A DNA stretch of 42,709 nucleotides from a virus, in IMG/VR virus record IMGVR_UViG_3300032299_000934, positions 1 through 42,709 of that record. One strand, given 5' to 3'. The translations under genes were made by a program, and so were the position numbers. Each line of letters starts with the position of its first letter. The stretch's first letter is position 1. Positions 37,753 to 42,709 of the stretch are shown here, one piece after another. The notes beneath the pieces are model-generated. The model saw only the letters and a program-made list of their open reading frames with translations, was not told the origin of the DNA and did not search any database.

Positions 37753-37879
37753 GCTACTCTGTGCCTACCAGCGTGGGTGGTTCCCGTTGGACTACCGGCT
37801 TGCTGGCAGCGGTGAACGCCCAAGCCATAGGTCGGTGGTGGTGTGAGGGCCCTTCTGTTTCGGCAGGGGGGCTCTCTGC
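37753..37879. other. Gap before the large terminase
   Basis: It holds an (ACC)3 GACC tract on the minus strand (37834-37842). That tract is followed by an ATG and a 24-codon minus frame (37754-37828), which repeats the leader-plus-ATG arrangement of the early genes but is too short to call. A dyad A half-site (TCTGCA) ends next to the terminase ATG. Confidence 0.35.
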
Positions 37880-39643
37880 ATGAGCGTCTACCCCATCCCC
37901 CCTGAACTGGGCATCGGCCGGTTCGCCTACTTCTTCTGCTACATCCTCCGCGAGCTGGGCCTGGCGGATGAACCCACCAAGCAGCAGCTGCGCATCTGCG
38001 ACTGGGATGAGGTGGGCCCCAACCGCACGGTGACGGTGGGCTTCCGTGGCATCGCCAAATCCACCATCAGCGGTGCCCGGGCATTGCACCGCCTGCGGAT
38101 CGACCCGGAAGGGGAGAAGATCCTGATTCCTGGCGCGACCGAAACGAAGGCTGAGGAGATCACCACCTTCATGGCCCGGTGCATCCGGGAGATTGACCTG
38201 CTGCAGTGCCTCCAGCCCAAGGAGAACCAGCGGCAGTCCGTCCTGGCGTTCGACGTGGGCCCGGCGATCATCGGCGGCGACGGTGCGCCATCGGTGCGGG
38301 CGTGCGGGATCCTCAGCCCCTCGCTGACCGGCAAGCGGGCCACGATGATCATCCCGGACGACATCGAGACCCTCACCAACTCGATCACCCCGCTAAAGCA
38401 GGAGCGGCTGTGGGCGGCCACCACTGAGTTCGAGTCGATCCTGTTGCCGGATGCCGGCCAGCCGCTGCGCCGGCAGATCAGCTTTCGCGGCACGCCGCAC
38501 CTGGAAACCTCCATGTACTGGCGACTGGTGCGCGAGCGCGGGTACAAGATGCGGATGTGGCCGGCCCGCTACCCCAAGCCGGACACCTTCGATGTCTACG
38601 ACGGCTGCCTCGATCCGCTCATGGTGGAGGAGATCGAGGGCAACCCGCAGCTGGTGGGCGGCCCAACCGACCCCGAGCGGTTTGATGACGAGGAGCTGAT
38701 CCAGCGGGAGACCGGCAGCACCAAGGCCAGCTGGCAGCTGCAGTACATGCTCAACTGCCGGCTGAGCACCCTCGACAAGTTCCCCATCCGCCTGGGCGAC
38801 CTGATCGTGATGCCGCTGGATGGCAAGGCGCTGCCGGAGGTGATCAGCTGGGCATCCGGCGCAGAGCAGCGGATCAACGAGCTGCCTTGCGTGGGGCTGG
38901 GGGCTGATCGCTACTACCACCGGCCGATGATGGTGCAGGGCTGGCTGCCCAGGACGGAGAAGTGGCGCAGCGTGCTGGCGATCGACCCCTCTGGCCGCGG
39001 CAGTGACGAGCTGGCCTGGGCGGTGGTGGCCGAGCTCAGCGGCAACCTGTTCGTGCTCGAGAGCGGCGGCACCACCCGGGGGTATGAGGACGATGTGCTG
39101 GAGCTGCTGGCGAACGTGGCCAAGCGCTGGCAGGTCAATGCCGTCATCCCTGAGCCCAACTTCGGCGATGGCATGTTCAGCAAGATCCTGCAGCCGGTGA
39201 TGCAGCGCATCTACCCCTGCTCGATCGAGGAGGCCCCACGGTCAGCTGGGCAGAAGGAGCGGCGGATCATCGACGTGCTCGCCCCCCTGGTGCAGCAGCA
39301 CCGGCTGGTGGTGAACAGCGAGTTGATCCAGAAGGACTGGGAAGGCGCCGAGCGTGACCCGGACAACGGCCACCCTCGCTCGCTCATGTACCAGATGAGC
39401 CGGATCACCACCGACCGGGGCAGCCTGCTGTTCTATGACCGGATCGACGCCCTGGCGATCGCTGCAGCCCACTTCGTGGAGGCCGCGGCCCAGGACCAGC
39501 AGCGGGTGGCCGCACGCCGCCAAAAGGAGCTGGTAGAGGCCTCCCTGGCGGCCTGGTTCGATGAGACCGGCGCCAAGCTCGATGCGCTGGCCCTGGGCAT
39601 CATCCCGAAGGCCAGCGGGGCCGTGGGTGGCGTCAGGCGGTAG
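37880..39643 (+). CDS. Terminase large subunit, T7 gp19-like
   Basis: A 587-residue packaging motor. ATPase: VGFRGIAKSTISGARAL (Walker A near residue 55), MIIPDDIETLTNS (Walker B, about 156) and RGTPHLETSMYW (coupling motif). Nuclease: SVLAIDPSGRGSDELAWAVV (first Asp near 367), PEPNFGDGMFS (about 430) and LLFYDRIDALAIAA (about 515-525). The size equals T7 gp19 (586 aa). It is on the plus strand, opposite to all virion genes. Its stop overlaps the end of the inverted small terminase gene by 11 bp. Confidence 0.95.
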   Translation: MSVYPIPPELGIGRFAYFFCYILRELGLADEPTKQQLRICDWDEVGPNRTVTVGFRGIAKSTISGARALHRLRIDPEGEKILIPGATETKAEEITTFMARCIREIDLLQCLQPKENQRQSVLAFDVGPAIIGGDGAPSVRACGILSPSLTGKRATMIIPDDIETLTNSITPLKQERLWAATTEFESILLPDAGQPLRRQISFRGTPHLETSMYWRLVRERGYKMRMWPARYPKPDTFDVYDGCLDPLMVEEIEGNPQLVGGPTDPERFDDEELIQRETGSTKASWQLQYMLNCRLSTLDKFPIRLGDLIVMPLDGKALPEVISWASGAEQRINELPCVGLGADRYYHRPMMVQGWLPRTEKWRSVLAIDPSGRGSDELAWAVVAELSGNLFVLESGGTTRGYEDDVLELLANVAKRWQVNAVIPEPNFGDGMFSKILQPVMQRIYPCSIEEAPRSAGQKERRIIDVLAPLVQQHRLVVNSELIQKDWEGAERDPDNGHPRSLMYQMSRITTDRGSLLFYDRIDALAIAAAHFVEAAAQDQQRVAARRQKELVEASLAAWFDETGAKLDALALGIIPKASGAVGGVRR

Positions 39644-39905
39644 CCGGCGGCGCCGGGCGGATCGGCACCACCTTGGCCTTCTCCTCCAGCGATCCGAAGG
39701 TGTGGAGCTTGGCCGCCATCCTGGCCATCGCCTCGGTGGCAGTGCCCTCGATCGGTGCGGCGCTGATGTTGTTCTGCTTCATCAGCTGGGCGAACAACCG
39801 CAGGTCGCCATCGCCTGCGTCACCGTTTTCGATCTTCTCGACCAGCTGCTCGACCACGGCCTTGTGCCCGCGGTCGTAGAGCTCTCGCAGGTTGTCGCCG
39901 GCCAT
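39633..39905 (-). CDS. Terminase small subunit (T7 gp18-like), inverted
   Basis: From ATG 39905 (90 residues): MAGDNLRELYDRGHKAVVEQ, then KIENGDAGDGDLRLFAQLMKQ and NNISAAPIEG. The length and the pattern 'helix, E.G......L....lK.n.I' fit small terminase subunits such as T7 gp18 (89 aa), but identity is too low to be certain by eye. It lies next to the large subunit, convergent with it, and is transcribed from a 32-bp divergent gap shared with the endolysin. An alternative start at 39944 would enter the endolysin gene. Confidence 0.65.
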   Translation of the reverse strand: MAGDNLRELYDRGHKAVVEQLVEKIENGDAGDGDLRLFAQLMKQNNISAAPIEGTATEAMARMAAKLHTFGSLEEKAKVVPIRPAPPATA

Positions 39906-39907
39906 GG

Positions 39908-39921
39908 TTGCATGGGTGCAG
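39908..39921 (-). promoter_or_regulatory. Dyad A variant before the small terminase
   Basis: The minus strand reads TCTGCA-CCCA-TGCAA (one mismatch), preceded by ACG as in the copy before the capsid gene, 2 bp before ATG 39905. It fills the gap between two divergent genes. Confidence 0.5.
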
Positions 39922-39937
39922 ACGTCTTGCCTTGATG

Positions 39938-41077
39938 ATGGCACCGAACAGCGTTCGCTTCACCGATGAGCGCTGGCTGGAGTTCTGGGAGCACTACAAG
40001 GGTTTGCCGCATCAGCGTGATGCGGTGATCAAGCTCGGCGAGCACATCCGCCAGGCGGACCGCGGCTTGCTTGTTGAGACTGCTGAGTGGGTCGAGGACT
40101 TCAGGACAGACTGGGGCTGGGCGGCGATCCGCGAGCTGGCCGCCAAGGCCGGCGCCAAGCACCCGGACCTGGTGGCTGCGCAGTGGGCCTTGGAGTCTGG
40201 CTGGGGCGGCGCGATGAGCGGCCGCAACAACCCTTTTGGGCTGAAGGGTGAGGGCACGGTCAGGCGCACCACCGAGGTGGTCAACGGCAAGGAGGTGCCG
40301 ATCGAAGCGGAGTTCAGGGACTTCCCTTCGATCAAGGCTGCTGTCGAGCACCTGGTCAGCCGGTGGTACATGGACTACACGGCTCCGGGTGGCAAGGAGT
40401 ATCGAGGTGTCAACCGCGCTGGTAGCCGCGACGAGGCCGCACGGCTGCTGGTGAAGGAGGGCTACGCCGACGACCCCGCCTACGCCAAGAAGCTGATCAA
40501 GCTGATGGACGACAACGCCCCAGCGCGGCCGGCCGCGGCCGGCGGCCTGGATCCCAGAGGCAGCGAGGAGGCCGGGCTGGTGGGGCCCAAGATGAAGGCG
40601 CCGGTGAAGTCAGGCGACAGCTACCTGCTGGTGAACGACCGCGACCAGGACATGGAGGCCTACGACCACACCGGCAAGCTGCTGTGGAAGATCCCGTGCC
40701 TGGCGCGAGGCCAGGGGCCGACCAACGAGTGGCGGAAGCGCAACACGGACACCCCGCCGGGCCTCTACAAGATCGGCAAGGTCTACGCCGATTACGAGCA
40801 GAACCCCAAGCCGCCGCAGTCGGACACGGCCGAGTCCTACGGGTGGTACTCCTTCGACATGGAGGGCCTGGAAGGGCAGGAGTCCAGCAACGGCCGGAGC
40901 GGCATCATGCTGCACGGCGGCGGGACTGCCTGCGGCTGGCCGGGCGCCTGGGCGCCAAGGCAGGTTCTACATCCCACTTTGGGATGCGTGCGCATCCACA
41001 ACACCGACCTGCGGGACAAGGTGCTGCCCCTGGTCCGCAAGGGGATCGTCTACATCGGGGTGTTTCAGGAGCGCTGA
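39938..41077 (+). CDS. Two-domain endolysin: glucosaminidase-type plus L,D-transpeptidase (YkuD)
   Basis: About 379 residues. Residues 60-180 look like a glucosaminidase-type (GH73/LytD) domain: AAQWALESGWGGAMSGRNNP with Glu86, then FGLKGEG and AEFRDFPSIKAAVEHLVSRW. A linker follows (190-225). Residues 230-379 form a YkuD-type domain: SYLLVNDRDQDMEAYDHTGKLLWKIPC, TPPGLYKIGK, MLHGGG with His326 and HPTLGCVRIHN with the catalytic Cys350. Both active-site sets look complete. The first domain would cut glycan strands. What the second does in lysis is open: cutting or exchanging cross-links. Confidence 0.85.
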   Translation: MAPNSVRFTDERWLEFWEHYKGLPHQRDAVIKLGEHIRQADRGLLVETAEWVEDFRTDWGWAAIRELAAKAGAKHPDLVAAQWALESGWGGAMSGRNNPFGLKGEGTVRRTTEVVNGKEVPIEAEFRDFPSIKAAVEHLVSRWYMDYTAPGGKEYRGVNRAGSRDEAARLLVKEGYADDPAYAKKLIKLMDDNAPARPAAAGGLDPRGSEEAGLVGPKMKAPVKSGDSYLLVNDRDQDMEAYDHTGKLLWKIPCLARGQGPTNEWRKRNTDTPPGLYKIGKVYADYEQNPKPPQSDTAESYGWYSFDMEGLEGQESSNGRSGIMLHGGGTACGWPGAWAPRQVLHPTLGCVRIHNTDLRDKVLPLVRKGIVYIGVFQER

Positions 41078-41359
41078 ATGGCCACCCGGCCCACCCGGCA
41101 GCATGCCGCCCAGCAGGCGGTCCAGCCAGCGGTAAGGCGAGCGGCCGGCCCACACTGCGGCCGGCTCGATGAAAGCCTTGAGAGCGATCAGCTGCAGCGC
41201 AGCCCCCAGCCAGCGGCCCAGCAGGCCGCCCACCACGATGTCTGCAACGATGCGGGTGTCGTCAGTCACGGCTGTTGCTGTCGCCGGTGAATCGGCCGCG
41301 GCTGTCGCGGCGCCTGGGGCGGTTGTGGCGGCCTGCTGGTTCCCGGCGCTGGAGCTCAT
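40967..41359 (-). CDS. Small membrane protein, holin candidate (130 aa)
   Basis: An Ala/Thr-rich N-terminus is followed by TRIVADIVVGGLLGRWLGAALQLIALKAFIEPAAVW, one or two membrane helices, and a Gly/Pro-rich end. It overlaps the previous gene by 98 bp and the end of the endolysin (opposite strand) by 111 bp, so the true C-terminus is uncertain. The hydrophobic core and position next to the endolysin suggest a holin, but there is no family match. Confidence 0.4.
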   Translation of the reverse strand: MSSSAGNQQAATTAPGAATAAADSPATATAVTDDTRIVADIVVGGLLGRWLGAALQLIALKAFIEPAAVWAGRSPYRWLDRLLGGMLPGGPGGHSALLKHPDVDDPLADQGQHLVPQVGVVDAHASQSGM

Positions 41360-41489
41360 ACGGAAACAGCTCGCTGGCCATGTGCAGCAGCAGCTGAATC
41401 AGTGAGTTGCTTTTGAGCTTGCTCATGCCGATCAGCTCGCTGACGACAAACAGCGCAAAGCCAATGAGCGCTTCCTGTTCAGTGGTCAT
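41262..41489 (-). CDS. Small membrane-associated protein, lysis-cassette candidate (75 aa)
   Basis: It starts MTTEQEALIGFALFVVSELIG, with one hydrophobic helix (6-20), then NSLIQLLLHMASELFPYEL and a strongly basic, Arg-rich C-terminus (RRRDSRGR). The ATG overlaps the previous stop in ATGA. This form (one or two membrane segments plus a charged tail) suits a holin or pinholin but is not specific. Confidence 0.55.
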   Translation of the reverse strand: MTTEQEALIGFALFVVSELIGMSKLKSNSLIQLLLHMASELFPYELQRREPAGRHNRPRRRDSRGRFTGDSNSRD

Positions 41490-41686
41490 GGGTCGTGCTC
41501 CAGTTTGCGGATGCGGTCCTCGTGATCACCAAGCATTTGCTGCATGTTCGCCAGGATGGTGGCAATGCGAGCGTCATGGGCGCCCAAGTTTTTGGCGATC
41601 GCCCACAGCCCCTTGACCCCGCTCCAAAGGCCTCCAACGGCCGCCAGTCCGAGCCCGCCAAGGGCTATGGCTGATCCCGGGTCCAC
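41486..41686 (-). CDS. Membrane protein with coiled-coil tail, lysis-cassette candidate (66-83 aa)
   Basis: The core is SAIALGGLGLAAVGGLWSGVKGLW (membrane helix), then ARIATILANMQQMLGDHEDRIRKLE, a short coiled coil. I prefer GTG 41686, which leaves dyad A (41697-41710) 10 bp upstream as at other genes. A TTG at 41737 would add a signal-peptide-like LALLATLQLCSAA stretch that could be real export sequence. Possibly a spanin-like or holin-partner protein. Confidence 0.5.
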   Translation of the reverse strand: MDPGSAIALGGLGLAAVGGLWSGVKGLWAIAKNLGAHDARIATILANMQQMLGDHEDRIRKLEHDP

Positions 41687-41696
41687 TGGCGCTGCG

Positions 41697-41710
41697 CTGC
41701 ATAGCTGCAG
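41697..41710 (-). promoter_or_regulatory. Dyad A copy before the lysis-cassette candidates
   Basis: The minus strand reads TCTGCA-GCTA-TGCAG, perfect, 10 bp before GTG 41686. It would separate the three small membrane genes from the tail gene upstream. Confidence 0.45.
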
Positions 41711-41763
41711 AGTAGCCAAGAGCGCAAGCCCAGACAAAGTCCAGGGGGCCCTGTGTGCCGACG

Positions 41764-41809
41764 CTGCGTCTTTGCGTCAGCGTGGTGGCTGGGGTCCTGA
41801 TGGGCCCCA
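41764..41809 (-). terminator. Two hairpins after the tail adhesin gene
   Basis: GGGG-N-CCCC (ctggggtcctgatggg region) and ACGCTG-N11-CAGCGT lie within 60 bp downstream of the 41820 stop. Neither has a T run. Weak terminator or processing structures. Confidence 0.3.
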
Positions 41810-41819
41810 CAACCACGAC

Positions 41820-42605
41820 TCATGGAATCGCAACAGCGAGAGCGTTCATCAGGGTGGTCACCCTGGCGTCGAGCAGGGCGAGGTTCAGGGATTCACCGAT
41901 GCTGTAGAAGGCGAGGCGGGCGTTGGTGTGCGAGTTGGCAGCACCGCTGAGGTTACGCGCAAACACAAACATCGACTGACTGGTTGGTGCTTGCGAGGCC
42001 ATGGTTGAAGTCCCAAATGTGCCGCCATGTCGAAAAGCGGTAGTGCTCGCAGCACTTCTTGATGCACCAATAAACTCTGCATTTGTTGAGACAAAAGCCT
42101 CAGACGCGCTAGACCTCGACCTAAAGCCACCCTGCGATAAATGGCTTGCGCCTGTTGTGTTTACGCCTTCCCCAAGAAACGCATGAAATACTGCCGGCGA
42201 ATGTGCGGTCGTAACATGCACGACCATGTGATGTGAGTCCTGCGGATCGGCATTGCTGTTTCGATTGCTATTGAGATACTTCGACGATCCATTACCCACC
42301 AGCCCAGTCTTGCGGTTGTAATCCCCCGCCACAAAGTTGAAGTTCGTCGGCGCAGCTCCCACCAGTGGCACCAGGCAGCCGTTCAGCGTGCGGGCACCCG
42401 CAAGGATGCAGGATGCCTTGATGGCGTTCCAGATGCCGTCAGCCTTGCAGCCGACCACGAACGCGTTGATCGCATTACGCACCGCCACCTCAAGAAACTG
42501 CCTATCAGCAGCTTGAACGGCGGTCAGGTAGGCCTCAGCGTCAGCGTCAGAAACCGGCGGCGGAGGAACAGCAAACCGCCGCGAATCAATCCAGATCACT
42601 GCCAT
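41820..42605 (-). CDS. Tail adhesin-like protein
   Basis: A 261-residue protein. After a Pro-rich start it carries GIWNAIKASCILAGARTLNG, PLVGAAPTNFNFVAGDYNRKTGLVGNGSSKYLNSN and a C-terminal NARLAFYSIGESLNLALLDARV. This whole pattern is familiar from secreted-type or tail-associated lectin-like proteins of cyanophages and other tailed phages. It probably binds the cell surface. It starts in a TGATG overlap with the small gene cut by the window end, so it belongs to the distal tail operon. Confidence 0.75.
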   Translation of the reverse strand: MAVIWIDSRRFAVPPPPVSDADAEAYLTAVQAADRQFLEVAVRNAINAFVVGCKADGIWNAIKASCILAGARTLNGCLVPLVGAAPTNFNFVAGDYNRKTGLVGNGSSKYLNSNRNSNADPQDSHHMVVHVTTAHSPAVFHAFLGEGVNTTGASHLSQGGFRSRSSASEAFVSTNAEFIGASRSAASTTAFRHGGTFGTSTMASQAPTSQSMFVFARNLSGAANSHTNARLAFYSIGESLNLALLDARVTTLMNALAVAIP

Positions 42606-42709
42606 CAGCTTGCCCTCTGCCAGACCAGTGATTCCCGTTCAGGCGTCGCGGGGTCATCTGCCAGAAACTGACCATCTTCTCCTCGCGCCTGCACCACCAC
42701 CCACTCGAC
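42605..42709 (-). CDS. Small tail-region protein, C-terminal part (cut by window end)
   Basis: Thirty-four residues from the window edge to the TGA at 42607-42605: VEWVVVQARGEDGQFLADDP, then a short polar end (LVWQRAS). The stop overlaps the adhesin ATG. It reads well as the continuation of the N-terminal fragment at 1..95, which ends VQGLDP plus two bases. The two frames fit only if one more base (or 1+3n) lies between the window ends. Confidence 0.6.
   Translation of the reverse strand, partial: VEWVVVQARGEDGQFLADDPATPERESLVWQRAS

Noticed and set aside
37754-37828. 24-codon minus frame after an (ACC)3 GACC leader
   Set aside because: The leader-ATG arrangement matches early genes, but the peptide is too short to support from sequence alone.
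1-42709. CRISPR array, rRNA, insertion sequences, photosynthesis or carbon-metabolism genes
   Set aside because: Looked for on both strands; no repeat-spacer array, transposase, psbA/hli-like, transaldolase-like or reductase gene was recognised.
1-42709. Long direct terminal repeats expected for T7-like DNA
   Set aside because: No repeat shared by the two window ends is visible; the ends instead cut one gene, so the physical genome ends are not shown here.

Overview
The window looks like an almost complete genome of a T7-like podovirus (Autographiviridae type), most like the integrase-bearing cyanopodoviruses of high-GC Synechococcus/Cyanobium. Seen directly: a single-subunit phage RNA polymerase, and T7-order virion genes (portal, scaffold, capsid, tail tube A and B, internal virion proteins, tail fibre). 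A tyrosine recombinase lies beside a tRNA-derived attP candidate. The host assignment is inference from tail-accessory gene types, base composition and gene order. No photosynthesis or other host-derived metabolic genes were seen. The attP core is internal with virion genes on both sides, which fits free phage DNA and not an integrated prophage. Both window ends cut what is probably one small minus-strand gene, so the molecule probably continues across the ends.

Layout: 36.2 to 31.8 kb (minus) is the early/lysogeny block. It holds tiny membrane proteins, a membrane-anchored HTH miniprotein, an ArdC-type antirestriction protein, two winged-helix regulators and the integrase. 31.77-31.50 kb is the attP/regulatory region. 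31.5 to 24.3 kb (minus) holds RNA polymerase, SSB, a RusA-type resolvase, a coiled-coil protein, two zinc-finger proteins, several unknown small genes and a 5'-3' exonuclease. No DNA polymerase, primase or helicase is recognisable. 24.3 kb to the left end (minus), continuing at 42.6-41.8 kb, is the virion block. 41.7-41.0 kb (minus) has small membrane proteins (lysis candidates). 37.0-41.1 kb (plus) has a winged-helix protein, an unknown gene, the large terminase and a two-domain endolysin. The small terminase is inverted between the last two. 36.2-37.0 kb is a gene-free divergent control region.

How it works together (inference): host polymerase starts the leftward early operon near 36.26 kb. 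The phage polymerase then drives replication/recombination and virion genes. A recurring dyad, TCTGCA-N4-TGCAG, sits just upstream of or at the start of about ten genes, nearly always in gene orientation, and is the best candidate for the phage's own promoter or leader element. A second palindrome, TAGG-N5-CCTA, lies upstream of a MarR-like gene, of SSB and of the rightward operon. A strong intrinsic terminator follows the capsid gene, as in T7. An internal virion protein carries ParB-like and ADP-ribosyltransferase-like domains and may act on the host after ejection.
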